NCBI GenBank assembly: GCA_018241265.1
Contig: JAFEEF010000018.1
Coordinates: forward strand, 62,001-126,000
Source of the DNA: Pseudomonadota bacterium
GTDB lineage: Bacteria > Pseudomonadota > Gammaproteobacteria > Burkholderiales > Burkholderiaceae_C
DNA length: 64,000 bases
Direction of reading: 5' to 3'
A model generated the notes under the pieces. The model was not told the origin of the DNA, searched no databases, and was given only the letters and a program-made list of their open reading frames with translations. The stretch's first letter is position 1; every line of letters begins with the position of its first letter. This document shows positions 16,962-26,210 of the stretch, one piece after another. The translations under genes were made by a program, and so were the position numbers.

Positions 16962-17923
16962 GTACCGTGCGCGAAGACGCCGCACGTTGGTTCGTGTGGA
17001 TTCGGGATGCGCCGGATGACCATCCGGATCGCTTCCGGTTCGAGCAGTGGATCGCCGCCGATCCGCGTCATGCGCGCGAATATGCGGCCTTCTGCGACAC
17101 CTGGTCCGACCTGCAGTCCGGCACCAACGCGCCGGCGCTGGAAGAGGCGATGCGCCGCAGGGCGAACGAATCGCTGTCGGCGCGCCGCAGCGCGGTTCGC
17201 AAGGGCGTCGCCGGTCTGCTGCTGGCCGCGCTCGGCCTGGAAGGCTACCTGGTCGTTCGCGACCGGACGTCCATCTGGCGGCTCAGCAGAGATACCGGCG
17301 CGGGGCAGCTCGGCGAGGTCGCATTGCCCGACGGCGGAAGGCTGGTGCTCGGTGGCGCAAGCGCGGTCGCCGTGGACTACACGCGGATCGCAAGGAGGTC
17401 CGACCTGATGCGCGGTGCGGCATCCTTCGACATCCGCCCCGACAACGAGCGTCCGTTCGAAGTCCGCTGCGGGCCGGTCCGCGTCCGCACCGAAGCCGCG
17501 CGGTTCGCACTCGAAGGGCTCGGCGCGCTGCTGCGCATCAGCCTGCTGAGCGGCGATGCCACCGTGGAGACCGGACCGATCTGGCGCCGCATCCGTTCGA
17601 CACTGCGCTCCGGGGACGTCGGCGAGCTGTTCCTGGCGGACGAGCCGCCGCGCTTCCAGCGTCGGCCGGAGCGCAGGGCTGCAGACGGGTTCGCCTTCGA
17701 ACGGGGCGTGCTGGTCTTCGATCAGGCGAACCTGTCGGAAGTCGCGGCAACGCTGTCCCGCTACCGCGCCGGCCCGGTGAGGTTCCGGCCCGGTCGCAGT
17801 TCGCCGCGCATCGTCGCCACCGTGCAGCAGCACGACGTCGAAGCGTTCATCGATCTGTTGCCGGCGCTCGCGCCGGTATCGGTACGTCGCGAGGGCGACG
17901 AGGTCTGGCTGAGCGGCCGATGA
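16958..17923 (+). CDS. FecR-family anti-sigma/signal transducer
   Basis: The protein has 321 residues. The N-terminal cytoplasmic DUF4880-like domain is clear (ARWFVWIRDAP, then FEQWIAADPRHAREYAAF). One membrane segment lies at about 86-104 (GVAGLLLAALGLEGYLVV). The periplasmic FecR beta domain includes GEVALPDGGRLVLGGASAVA, and a C-terminal STN-like segment (VAATLSRYRAGPVRF) contacts the receptor signalling domain. It keeps the ECF sigma factor in check until the receptor is occupied. The ATGA overlap with the sigma gene indicates translational coupling. Confidence 0.9.
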   Translation: MSTVREDAARWFVWIRDAPDDHPDRFRFEQWIAADPRHAREYAAFCDTWSDLQSGTNAPALEEAMRRRANESLSARRSAVRKGVAGLLLAALGLEGYLVVRDRTSIWRLSRDTGAGQLGEVALPDGGRLVLGGASAVAVDYTRIARRSDLMRGAASFDIRPDNERPFEVRCGPVRVRTEAARFALEGLGALLRISLLSGDATVETGPIWRRIRSTLRSGDVGELFLADEPPRFQRRPERRAADGFAFERGVLVFDQANLSEVAATLSRYRAGPVRFRPGRSSPRIVATVQQHDVEAFIDLLPALAPVSVRREGDEVWLSGR

Positions 17924-18037
17924 AGAGCTGCTGAGCGTCCGGACGCCCGCGGCAAAGCGCGCGGCGAGTCGCGGACGGTGGGGAATGGAGGGCCAACTCC
18001 GTTAGCGCTAGGAAGACACCCCAGCCACGGAGTTCCC

Positions 18038-20398
18038 ATGCCGAAGACCGTCCAAGCCTCGTTGCGCCGCCTGCTCGCCATCCTGCCGGCCTTGTTCGTC
18101 GCCTCCGCACTGGCGGCGCCGGTCACTCTGGACCTGCCGGCTCAGCCACTCGCCCAGGCCCTGGGGGAGTGGGCGCGCGTCTCCGGCATGAGCGTCGCGG
18201 TCGACGGCAGTCTCGTCGCGGGCCGAAACGCGCCGGCGCTGTCGGGAACGATGGAGCCCGCCGAAGCGCTCCGGCGGCTCCTCGCGAACAGCGGCTTGAC
18301 CGCGACCTTCAGCGGGACGACCGCGGTCATCGCACGCGCGGACGGCCCCACGACGCTGCGGGAGGTTTCCGTCTCGGCAGCACCGTTGAACTCGGACGGC
18401 TCGACACCCGAGAGCGCAGGCCTCGTGGTGCCGAACCAGACCTTCGGGCCGCTCGGCACGCTGCCGGCGTCGCAGATCCCGTTCTCGACCACGTCGATCC
18501 CGCGCGCCGTCATCGACGACCAGCAGGCGCGGACTCTGTACGACATGGTTCGCAACGACGCTTCCGTCACCACGCTCTACACCGCCACCGGGCCGAACGC
18601 CGAGGCCGTGAACATCCGTGGATGGGCGCTCGACTTCAGCATGGGCTACCGGATGGACGGAGGCGCGGTGAGCTTCGAGGGGCCGGTGGCGCCCGAACTG
18701 CTGGAACGCGTCGACATCTACAAGGGGCTGGATGGATTCCTGTACGGGTTCGTCACCCCGGGCGGGATGATCAACTACGTCACCAAGCAGCCGCTGGACG
18801 AGCCGCTCACCCGCTACACGCAATCCTTTGCCGGCCGCTCGGCGCTCGGCGAGGCCATCGACGTCAGCCGCCGGTTCGGCGCAGACCGGCAGTTCGGCGT
18901 GCGGCTCAACGTCGCAACCGAGAACGGAGACGAGGCGCTTGCGAACCAGCACATCGAGCGCAGCGTGCTGGGCGTGGCGGTCGACTGGAAGCCGGTGCAG
19001 GGCGCCCGGCTCTGGGCCTCCTACGCCTATGCCCACAGCAACCTGACGGGCGTCCAGCCCGGCTTCTTCCTCAACACCTTCCCGACGTCCGGGCCGACGG
19101 TCTACGTGCCCAACCCCGACGTCTCGACCAACTACGGCCAGAGCTGGTTCTTCAACGCCAGGACGGCGCAGAACGCGAGCGTCGGCGCCGAGTGGGACGT
19201 GGCGGGCTGGCACCTGCGGGCATCGACCTCGCAGGCGATGTCGCGCGAGTCGAAGCAGAACATCTTCGGCGCCGCGCTCGATGCCGACGGCAGCTATACC
19301 GGCACTGCGCTGTTGACCACCCCCGATGCACCGGACGACTTCCGTGGGTATGACCTGCTGATATCGCGCGCCTGGACCATCGCATCGATGGAGCACAAGC
19401 TGAGCCTGGCGGCCACGAGCACGACCCAGACGGGCAGCTACCTGTTCGGAAACACGTCGCAGGGCGATATCACCGGCAGCCTCGACCATCCGACCTACGT
19501 TCCCGACCCGGCAGTCCCGCCGACGACGACACGCCATCCCTTCGACCGGCGCATCGATTTCGACAACGTACTGCTGGTCGATACCGTGAAGGTCGACGAC
19601 TACCTGCGCGTGATCGCCGGCGTCGCGCGACCGCACGTCAACGAGAAGCTCGTCTTCTTCGGCAGCAGCGGCTACTCGGGCATCAAGACGGCGCCTCAGG
19701 CCGCCGTCATCGTGACGCCGGTCGAGGGCATCTCCGTCTATGCCAGCTACGTCGAGTCGTATCAGGCCGGCGGGTTCGTGAACGACCCGGGTGCGGACAA
19801 CAACGGGTCGCTGCTGCCGCCGTATGTCAGCAAGCAGGACGAGATCGGCTTCAAGGCGGCATTGACCGAGGGCTTGCAGTTCAACGGCGCGGCCTTCCGG
19901 ATGACGATGCCGTCGCAGTTCAACCAGCCCACGACGTCCGGCCACTACGTCGTGACGCAGTCCGGCGAGCAGGTGAACAAGGGCCTCGAGCTGTCGTTGG
20001 CGGGCAAGGTGGGTGAGCGCCTCGCGGTGATGGGCAGCTTGATGTACCTCGAGCCGCGGCAATACCTGGGAGCGCCGACGCCCGGCAGCGTCATCGCCGG
20101 ACTGCCGCGCTCCACCGCGCGCGTCTACGCTCAATACCAGGTGCCCGGCCTGACCGGGCTGTCGCTCGACGGGGGACTGGCCTATACGGGACGGGTGCTC
20201 GGCATCGCACCGTCGGTCTACTTCTCCGACCATGTGCTCGCGGATGCCGGGGCCAAGCTGACGACACGCGTCGCCGACTTCCCGGTCACGGCTCGGCTCT
20301 ACGTCCACAACCTGTTCGACCGGAACTACTGGGCCGACGGCTCCTCATCCGTCGGCGAGCCTCGGACGGTCCGGGCCTCGGTGCAAGTGGACTTTTGA
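18038..20398 (+). CDS. TonB-dependent siderophore-type receptor with N-terminal signalling (STN) domain
   Basis: The protein has 786 residues. The signal peptide (about 1-27) is followed by an STN domain at about 28-100 (LPAQPLAQALGEWARVSGMS), the domain that signals to FecR. A TonB box (REVSVSA) lies near 111, then a plug domain with VNIRGWALDFSMGYRMDGG, VDIYKGLDGFLYG and TPGGMINYVTKQP. A beta-barrel ends with the terminal phenylalanine (ASVQVDF). I chose the ATG at 18038, with GGAG upstream. The ligand is likely a ferric siderophore, by family and context; it cannot be named from sequence. Confidence 0.92.
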   Translation: MPKTVQASLRRLLAILPALFVASALAAPVTLDLPAQPLAQALGEWARVSGMSVAVDGSLVAGRNAPALSGTMEPAEALRRLLANSGLTATFSGTTAVIARADGPTTLREVSVSAAPLNSDGSTPESAGLVVPNQTFGPLGTLPASQIPFSTTSIPRAVIDDQQARTLYDMVRNDASVTTLYTATGPNAEAVNIRGWALDFSMGYRMDGGAVSFEGPVAPELLERVDIYKGLDGFLYGFVTPGGMINYVTKQPLDEPLTRYTQSFAGRSALGEAIDVSRRFGADRQFGVRLNVATENGDEALANQHIERSVLGVAVDWKPVQGARLWASYAYAHSNLTGVQPGFFLNTFPTSGPTVYVPNPDVSTNYGQSWFFNARTAQNASVGAEWDVAGWHLRASTSQAMSRESKQNIFGAALDADGSYTGTALLTTPDAPDDFRGYDLLISRAWTIASMEHKLSLAATSTTQTGSYLFGNTSQGDITGSLDHPTYVPDPAVPPTTTRHPFDRRIDFDNVLLVDTVKVDDYLRVIAGVARPHVNEKLVFFGSSGYSGIKTAPQAAVIVTPVEGISVYASYVESYQAGGFVNDPGADNNGSLLPPYVSKQDEIGFKAALTEGLQFNGAAFRMTMPSQFNQPTTSGHYVVTQSGEQVNKGLELSLAGKVGERLAVMGSLMYLEPRQYLGAPTPGSVIAGLPRSTARVYAQYQVPGLTGLSLDGGLAYTGRVLGIAPSVYFSDHVLADAGAKLTTRVADFPVTARLYVHNLFDRNYWADGSSSVGEPRTVRASVQVDF

Positions 20399-20406
20399 AG
20401 CCGGCG

Positions 20407-21492
20407 ATGCTCGGCCGTGCCCGGGTTCGGGCCCGCGAACTCGGCGGCGTAGCGCGCGGCGCATGGCGCCTGATCCACCCGTACTTCGCCGCGCCGGCCA
20501 GTCGGGCCGCACGGCGGCAACTCGTTGCGGTGCTCGTGCTGTTGGGCCTGCAGGTGGGGATCAGCGTCGAGATCAACCAGTGGAACGCCAGCTTCTACAA
20601 CGCCTTGCAGCGGCACGACGCGGCCGAGTTCTACCGGCAGCTCGCAAGGTGGCTGGTCCTGATCGCGCTGCTGATCGCCGTGCTTGTCTATCTGGCGTAT
20701 CTCCGGCAGCTCGCCGCGCTCGGTTGGAGGACGTGGCTGACCGAGCGCTTCAGCGACCGGTGGCTCGCGGCCGACACGGCTCACGCGATGGAACAGGCCC
20801 GCTTGGCGGGCGACAGCGAGTCCGCGCCGGACAACCCGGACCAGCGCATTGCCGAGGACGTCCGCGACTTCACCGGACAGACCATCGAGCTCGCATTCAG
20901 CTTCGCGCAAACGTTGGCGACCCTGATCGCGTTCGTGCCCATACTCTATGGCTTGTCGGGCGACCTGGATCTCGGCAGCGTTCGTGTTCCGGGCTACATG
21001 TTGATCATCGCCTGTTGCTACGCCGTCCTGGGCAGCGCCTTGGCGCACGCCATCGGGCATCCGCTGGTCGACCTCAACTTCCGGCGGCAGATGTTCGAAG
21101 CCGATTTCCGGTTCCAGCTCGTGCGGGTTCGCGAGTCGGCGGAGGCGATCGCACGGGCCGAAGCAGGACCTGTCGAGCGTGGCGCGCTGAGGCAGGGCTT
21201 TGCCCGAGTTGCCGGCAACTGGCTGCTCACCCTCAGGCTGCAGAAGAAGGTCGACGGCTATGCGCTGGCCTACGGCCAGTTCAGTACGGTGTTCCCTTAC
21301 CTCGTGATGGCGCCGAGGTTCTTTCATGGTCCGCTGAAGATCGGCGAACTCGTGCAGACCGTGTCGGCTTTCCAGCAGCTTCTCGGCTCGCTGTCCTGGC
21401 TGATCGGCTCCTATGCCATGCTGGCGGCCTGGTCGGCAACGGCGCAGCGTCTGGTTCGTTTCGAGGCGGCGCTGGAGCGTGTTCCCGGGTGA
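20407..21492 (+). CDS. SbmA/YddA-like inner-membrane transporter without ATPase domain
   Basis: The protein has 361 residues. NQWNASFYNALQRHDAAEFY near residue 55 is the signature of the SbmA/BacA and YddA (ABC_membrane_2) families. About six membrane segments follow. The protein stops at WSATAQRLVRFEAALERVPG, where YddA-type proteins continue into a nucleotide-binding domain; SbmA-type members also lack it and use the proton gradient. A TTG start at 20395 overlapping the receptor stop as TTGA is possible, but the ATG at 20407 is preferred. It may move the siderophore or a peptide. Confidence 0.8.
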   Translation: MLGRARVRARELGGVARGAWRLIHPYFAAPASRAARRQLVAVLVLLGLQVGISVEINQWNASFYNALQRHDAAEFYRQLARWLVLIALLIAVLVYLAYLRQLAALGWRTWLTERFSDRWLAADTAHAMEQARLAGDSESAPDNPDQRIAEDVRDFTGQTIELAFSFAQTLATLIAFVPILYGLSGDLDLGSVRVPGYMLIIACCYAVLGSALAHAIGHPLVDLNFRRQMFEADFRFQLVRVRESAEAIARAEAGPVERGALRQGFARVAGNWLLTLRLQKKVDGYALAYGQFSTVFPYLVMAPRFFHGPLKIGELVQTVSAFQQLLGSLSWLIGSYAMLAAWSATAQRLVRFEAALERVPG

Positions 21493-21541
21493 CCCTCCCC
21501 ATGCAAAGCCGGGGGCTCCCCGCCGATGCGTCATCCGTCCC

Positions 21542-22447
21542 TCAGGCCGGTCCCTCCATCACCCCGCCCAACGCCTCCAGCAAGTCAGGCAACAACAGCC
21601 GCAACTCGCCCGTCACGATGGCCACGTCGGCCTCGAAGCCGCCGTCGGCACCGCCCGCCGACGCGCTGTTCTCGAGCACCACATCCAGCAACTTGATCTT
21701 CTTCAACACCAGCCCTTCGGTCAGCACGAACGAGACGCGGCTGCTCCACGTCATCGCCAATTGCGTCGGCAGCTTGCCCTGGCGGATGTGCTCGCCGACC
21801 TCGTCGATGTCGAGCGTGTGGCGGGCGTAGCGCACCGCGGCCTTCTCGCTGTCGGGTTGCTTGAGCTCGCAGTCGCGGTCGATCGTGAAGCGCGGCGGGG
21901 CTTCCTTGTCGGTTAGCCAGGCCGACATCGCGGTGGCCGGCGACAGCGACGTCTGCAACGGGCTCAGGCGCAGGCCGCCGAAGAGGTCGACGAGGCGCGT
22001 CACGAGGGTGTCGGCCTTCTTCGGGCTGGACGCGTCGATCAGCACCAGACGCGCCGCCAGGTCGATCCATACCGTCGTCGTCGCCCGCTTCGGGAAGGCG
22101 CGCGGCAGCAGGTCGTGGACGATCTGCTCCTTCAGCTCGCGCTTGGCCTTGCCCTTGGGGCGGCGTCCGGTCTCGGCCTCGATGCGATCGAGCCTGGCGT
22201 CGAGCTGTTGCCTGACGACGCCGGCCGGTACCGGCTTGGATTCGGTGCACAGGCGCAGGATGAGCTGGCCGGCCACGCTCTCGAGCAGCGCGCCTTGCTT
22301 CTCGCCGCGCGGCTCGACCCAGCCGACGGCCTCGGGCTGCGTCGGCGCGCATTCGGCAAAGCGCCCGCGCTCGAGGCGTTGCGCGATGTCCGCCTGCGTC
22401 GGCGGTTCCCAGAGATCGATGCGGTAGACGAGTGCGTTCTTGAACAT
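21542..22447 (-). CDS. rdgC: Recombination-associated protein RdgC
   Basis: The protein has 301 residues, the usual RdgC length. The start MFKNALVYRIDLW, and the downstream segments LDARLDRIEAETGRRPKGKA and LRLSPLQTSLSPATAMSAWL, are characteristic. RdgC forms a ring on double-stranded DNA and modulates RecA. It is restricted mainly to beta- and gammaproteobacteria, which supports the taxonomic guess. It is a housekeeping gene between accessory loci and may mark the edge of a conserved backbone. Confidence 0.93.
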   Translation of the reverse strand: MFKNALVYRIDLWEPPTQADIAQRLERGRFAECAPTQPEAVGWVEPRGEKQGALLESVAGQLILRLCTESKPVPAGVVRQQLDARLDRIEAETGRRPKGKAKRELKEQIVHDLLPRAFPKRATTTVWIDLAARLVLIDASSPKKADTLVTRLVDLFGGLRLSPLQTSLSPATAMSAWLTDKEAPPRFTIDRDCELKQPDSEKAAVRYARHTLDIDEVGEHIRQGKLPTQLAMTWSSRVSFVLTEGLVLKKIKLLDVVLENSASAGGADGGFEADVAIVTGELRLLLPDLLEALGGVMEGPA

Positions 22448-22493
22448 GGTGCAGGTGGGCGATGGGGGCGCGGATTCTAGGTCTAGACCTGGA

Positions 22494-23312
22494 TCAGGGG
22501 GCGGTCGGGCCGGCCTGTCCCGACCAGCCCAGGCGTGCCGAGGTCGCGCGCGCGGCCTCGACGACCGCCGGCGCGCATTGCTTCATCACCCGCGCCTTCA
22601 ACCGGTCGACCGGGCCGGAGATGCCGATCGCGGCGATCACGCGGCCACGTCCGTCGCGGATCGGCGCAGCCAGGCCGCACACGCCGTCGCGCCATTCGCC
22701 GCGATTGATCGCATAGCCTTGCTCGACTGCACGGCGCAACTCGGCGCGCAGCTCGGCGGCGTCGGTGATCGTGTTCGGCGTGTGGCGTCGCAGATCGCGC
22801 GCCACCGCGTCGACGACCGCCGCTGCCGAGTGCGCCAGCAGGGCCTTGCCGGTCGCGACGCAATAGGCCGGCGCACGCCCGCCGATCTTCGAATAGGCGC
22901 GCACCGGCTGCGGGCTGTCGACCTTGTCGATGTAGACCACCTCGCCGTGATCGAGGATCGACAGGTGCACCGTCTCGCCGGTCAGCGCGGCGAGCTTCTC
23001 CATCGGGTCGAGCGCGACGCGCTTGACGTCGAGCTTGTCGAGCACTTCGACACCGAGCTCCCACAGCCTCAGCGTGATCTCGTAGCGGCCCGATGCGCTG
23101 CTCACGTAGCCGCGCTCGCTCAGCGTGCGCAGCAGCCGGTGCACGTTGCTCTTGGTCAGGCCGAGCTCGCGCGCCAGCTCGGTCACGCCGCACGGGCCGC
23201 CGGCATGCGCCAGCGCCTCGAGCAGCGCGAGGCCGTTGACGAACGTGGTGTTCATCGCGCCGGCGGCCGGGCCGTCGGCGTCGGGCTCGCTTGCTGCGGC
23301 TGCGTCGTTCAT
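22494..23312 (-). CDS. IclR-family transcriptional regulator
   Basis: The protein has 272 residues. The N-terminal winged helix (about 20-85) contains GLALLEALAHAGGPCGVTEL and LGLTKSNVHRLLRTL. The C-terminal effector domain (about 95-260) has GETVHLSILDHGEVVYIDKV, APAYCVATGKALLA and VCGLAAPIRDGRGRVIAAIG. IclR proteins commonly sense aromatic acids or their CoA derivatives. It is divergent from the Rieske-oxygenase operon starting at 23511 and is probably its regulator; an inverted repeat lies in the shared gap. Confidence 0.91.
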   Translation of the reverse strand: MNDAAAASEPDADGPAAGAMNTTFVNGLALLEALAHAGGPCGVTELARELGLTKSNVHRLLRTLSERGYVSSASGRYEITLRLWELGVEVLDKLDVKRVALDPMEKLAALTGETVHLSILDHGEVVYIDKVDSPQPVRAYSKIGGRAPAYCVATGKALLAHSAAAVVDAVARDLRRHTPNTITDAAELRAELRRAVEQGYAINRGEWRDGVCGLAAPIRDGRGRVIAAIGISGPVDRLKARVMKQCAPAVVEAARATSARLGWSGQAGPTAP

Positions 23313-23423
23313 CTGATCGGCGATTCAGGTTTCGAGGAGGGCGCTCAGGGTTAGTCCCCGCGCGGTGCGATTGACACGGCCGGCATGCCAACCCTACAGT
23401 GACCGTGCCATTCAATGATACGT

Positions 23424-23442
23424 TGTTTTGATATATAGAACA
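23424..23442. promoter_or_regulatory. AT-rich inverted repeat, candidate IclR operator/promoter
   Basis: TGTTTTGATATATAGAACA has imperfect inverted arms (TGTTxT and AxAACA) around an ATATAT core. It is the only strongly AT-rich stretch in the divergent gap 23313-23510. Its size and position fit an IclR-type operator overlapping the promoter of the oxygenase operon. Binding is inferred. Confidence 0.5.
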
Positions 23443-23510
23443 GCGTTTTTCGTCGTAGCGGCGCCGGCGGGTCGCCTCGATCATCGGCGTCGACGACAGG
23501 AGTCGATTGC

Positions 23511-24611
23511 ATGCACCAGACCCTCATCAGGAACATGTGGTACGTGGCCGGCTGGAGCGAGGAGTTCGAGCCGGGCAAGCTCAGCGGGCAGACCATCGTC
23601 GGCTTGCCCGTGGTGCTGTGGCGCGCCGACGCCGGGCCGGATGCCGGCCATGTCGTCGCGCTCGAAGGGCGCTGCTGCCACAAGCGCATGCCGCTCGCGT
23701 CCGGCAAGCTGACGAAGGACGGCACGCTCGAATGCGCCTACCACGGCCTGTGCTTCGACAGCACCGGCCGCTGCGTGAAGATCCCGATGCAGCCGGGCAA
23801 GCCGATCCCGTCGCGGGCCAAGGTGCATCCGTATCCGGTCATCGAGCAGGATGGTCTGGTCTGGGTCTGGATGGGTGTAGGCGAGCCGGGCGCGCCGCGT
23901 CCGCCGCACGTGCCCGAGATGCAGAGTGCCGGCTGGGAATGCATCCACCAGCCGAACAACACGGTTGCGGCCAACTACCTGCTGCTGATCGAGAACCTGC
24001 TCGACATCAGCCACTTCTATCCGCTGCACGACGGCAACATCGGCGATGCCGCGCACAGCGAGATCCCGGTCGAGTTCGACTTCTCGCCGATAGCCGGGAA
24101 CCGCTCGATCAGGTGCATCCGCGAGGCGAAGGACTACCACCATCCGCCGTACCTCGCCGACTTCTTCGGCTACGAGCTGGTGGACCGCTTTCACACCCAT
24201 GCGATGGTCTCGCCCGGCATCGTGCGGGTCGACCTGCGCTGCGCGCCGCCCGGGCAGCTCGGCACCGATGCCGAGCGCGGCTACATCCTCACGCACATGA
24301 TCACGCCGATCGACGAGACGCACCACAACTGGCGCATCGGCGTGACCTGCAAGGCCGCGCACCGCTGGCCGTCCGATCCGTCGCTGTCGGCAGCGCGCCG
24401 CATCGCCGACCGGTTCCCGAGCGTCGTCGCCGAAGACCTGTGGGCGCTGACCGAGCAGCAGAAGATGTTCGACCTCGGCGACGAGCGCTATCCGGGCGAG
24501 ATGCACCTGCGTTCCGACACCGCGCTGCTGAAGGCGCGCGAGATCGTGCGCGACCTCGTCGCCGCCGAAGCCCAGGCCCCGGCCAGGCAGGCCGCGGAAG
24601 CCGCGGCATGA
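23511..24611 (+). CDS. Rieske non-heme iron oxygenase (vanillate demethylase oxygenase-like)
   Basis: The protein has 366 residues. The Rieske cluster ligands are Cys55-x-His57 and Cys75-x2-His78. The catalytic mononuclear iron site has the normal spacing (Asp165, His168, His173 in [12 protein letters not shown]). Length and motifs match VanA-type O-demethylases and related aryl-ether or aromatic-ring oxygenases. Instead of a VanB-type reductase gene, the next gene is a rubredoxin, overlapping by 4 bases. Neighbouring Liv-type importer, CoA-transferase and hydratase genes suggest uptake and degradation of an aromatic or similar acid; the substrate is unknown. Confidence 0.88.
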   Translation: MHQTLIRNMWYVAGWSEEFEPGKLSGQTIVGLPVVLWRADAGPDAGHVVALEGRCCHKRMPLASGKLTKDGTLECAYHGLCFDSTGRCVKIPMQPGKPIPSRAKVHPYPVIEQDGLVWVWMGVGEPGAPRPPHVPEMQSAGWECIHQPNNTVAANYLLLIENLLDISHFYPLHDGNIGDAAHSEIPVEFDFSPIAGNRSIRCIREAKDYHHPPYLADFFGYELVDRFHTHAMVSPGIVRVDLRCAPPGQLGTDAERGYILTHMITPIDETHHNWRIGVTCKAAHRWPSDPSLSAARRIADRFPSVVAEDLWALTEQQKMFDLGDERYPGEMHLRSDTALLKAREIVRDLVAAEAQAPARQAAEAAA

Positions 24612-24802
24612 CGATGGCCGACGCCGCTCCGGCCACCGCGAAGTGGCTCTGCCAGATCTGCGGCCTGGTCTACGACGAGGCCGTGGGCATGCCCGACGAC
24701 GGCATTCCGGCCGGCACGCGCTGGGCCGACGTGCCGGACGACTGGAGCTGCCCGGACTGCGGCGCGCTGAAAGCCGAATTCATGATGGTGCCGCTCGGCT
24801 GA
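24608..24802 (+). CDS. Rubredoxin
   Basis: The 64-residue protein carries the two Cys pairs of a mononuclear FeS4 centre, Cys15-x2-Cys18 ([10 protein letters not shown]) and Cys48-x2-Cys51 (CPDCGALK), plus the core residues [15 protein letters not shown]. Rubredoxins pass single electrons, classically to alkane hydroxylases. The ATGA overlap with the Rieske oxygenase gene indicates coupled translation and suggests it is that oxygenase's electron donor. No dedicated rubredoxin reductase gene is nearby. Confidence 0.92.
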   Translation: MTMADAAPATAKWLCQICGLVYDEAVGMPDDGIPAGTRWADVPDDWSCPDCGALKAEFMMVPLG

Positions 24803-24837
24803 ATGCCGAACGCACTGATGCCACGGAAGGACACGCG

Positions 24838-26172
24838 ATGAACCACGACACGACGAGCGCCGCACGCCGCGCGCTGATGAAGCTGGCCGCGGCCAACGCC
24901 GGCATGCTGGCGCTGCCCGGCGGGCTGCGCATCGCGCTGGCGCAGACCCAGACCGCGATGGGCAACTACCCCGACGGCGTCAAGGGCGACAGCGCCTACG
25001 TCGGCGTCGTGGTCCCGCAGACCGGCCCGTTCTCGGCCGAAGGCAAGGACGAGCAGCTCGGCTACGAGCTCGCGTTCGAGCATCTCAACAACGGCAAGTG
25101 GGCCGGCCTGATCCCCGAGCTGAAGGGCAAGGGCGTGCTCGGCAAGCGCATCGACTTCGGCGTGGCCGACAGCGAAGCCAAGCCCGAGCCGGCGATCCAG
25201 GCCGAGACGCGCTTCCTGCGCAACAACAAGGCGATCATGATGACCGGCTGCTACAGCAGCGCGGTGACGATCGCGCTCGGCAAGCTCGCGACGCGCGAGA
25301 AGGTGCTGTACTTCGCCGGGCCCTCGGGCTCGGACGACGTGACCGGCAAGGACTGCCAGCGCTTCTCGTTCCGCTCGCAGCCGAGCACCTACATGGCCGC
25401 CAAGGCGCTCGCGCCGGTGCTCGCCGAGAAGCTCGGCAAGGGCCGCAAGGTCGCCTACCTCGTGCCCGACTACACCTTCGGCCACACCCAGTTCGCGGCG
25501 ATGGTGCGCTTCACCGAGCCGCTCGGCTGGACCGTGGCGAGCAAGCAGGTCTGCCCGGTCGGCACGACCGACTACAGCACCTACCTCCTCAACATCGCCA
25601 ACAGCGGCGCCGACGTGTTCGTCAACTGCACGGTCGGCAACGACTGCTCGCTGTCGGTCAAGCAGGCGCGCAGCTTCGGCGTGACGAAGAACACCGCGCT
25701 CGTCGTGCCGACCCTGCAGCCGTTCCTCGCGCAGCAACTCGGGCCCGAGGTCACGCAGGGCATGTGGGGCGTGATGGACTTCTGGTGGAGCCTCGCCGAC
25801 AAGAACCCGATCGCCAAGCTGTTCGTCGACGACTTCCTCGCCAGGCACAAGTACAAGCCGTACTGGCCGGCGCACATCGCCTACAGCCAGATGCAGATCT
25901 GGGCCGCCGCGGTCGAGCGCGCGAAGAGCTTCCATCCGGTCGACGTGATCAAGCAGCTCGAGGCCGAGAAGCCGTACACGACGAGCCTCGGCGACGTGAC
26001 CTACCGCGCCGCCGACCATCAGCTGATCCGCCCGGTGCCGGTGATGCGCGGCAAGAAGCCGTCGGAGATGAAGTCGCCGGACGACTACTACGAGGTCGTG
26101 CAGGTCGTGGCCGGCAAGGACGCGGTGCCGGCGGTCGAGGAGACCGGCTGCAAGATGGGCGAGCTCGCCTGA
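24838..26172 (+). CDS. Branched-chain-type ABC transporter substrate-binding protein (LivK-like)
   Basis: The protein has 444 residues. A secretion signal with an arginine pair (SAARRALMKLAAANAGMLAL) covers about 1-38, possibly a Tat-type signal. The Peripla_BP_6 fold follows (YVGVVVPQTGPFSAEGKDEQ, then NNKAIMMTGCYSSAVTIALG). Proteins of this family linked to aromatic catabolic genes bind aromatic acids rather than amino acids. It starts at the ATG 24838 with GGAAGG upstream, and heads the transporter genes of the locus. Confidence 0.88.
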   Translation: MNHDTTSAARRALMKLAAANAGMLALPGGLRIALAQTQTAMGNYPDGVKGDSAYVGVVVPQTGPFSAEGKDEQLGYELAFEHLNNGKWAGLIPELKGKGVLGKRIDFGVADSEAKPEPAIQAETRFLRNNKAIMMTGCYSSAVTIALGKLATREKVLYFAGPSGSDDVTGKDCQRFSFRSQPSTYMAAKALAPVLAEKLGKGRKVAYLVPDYTFGHTQFAAMVRFTEPLGWTVASKQVCPVGTTDYSTYLLNIANSGADVFVNCTVGNDCSLSVKQARSFGVTKNTALVVPTLQPFLAQQLGPEVTQGMWGVMDFWWSLADKNPIAKLFVDDFLARHKYKPYWPAHIAYSQMQIWAAAVERAKSFHPVDVIKQLEAEKPYTTSLGDVTYRAADHQLIRPVPVMRGKKPSEMKSPDDYYEVVQVVAGKDAVPAVEETGCKMGELA

Positions 26173-26210
26173 CGCGCGCTTCTGAGGCCTTCTTCCAGGC
26201 AGAGCCGGCC

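Noticed and set aside
18008-20308. A 766-codon minus-strand frame opposite the TonB-dependent receptor
   Set aside because: No domain or signal is visible, and the receptor on the other strand is complete from signal peptide to terminal Phe.
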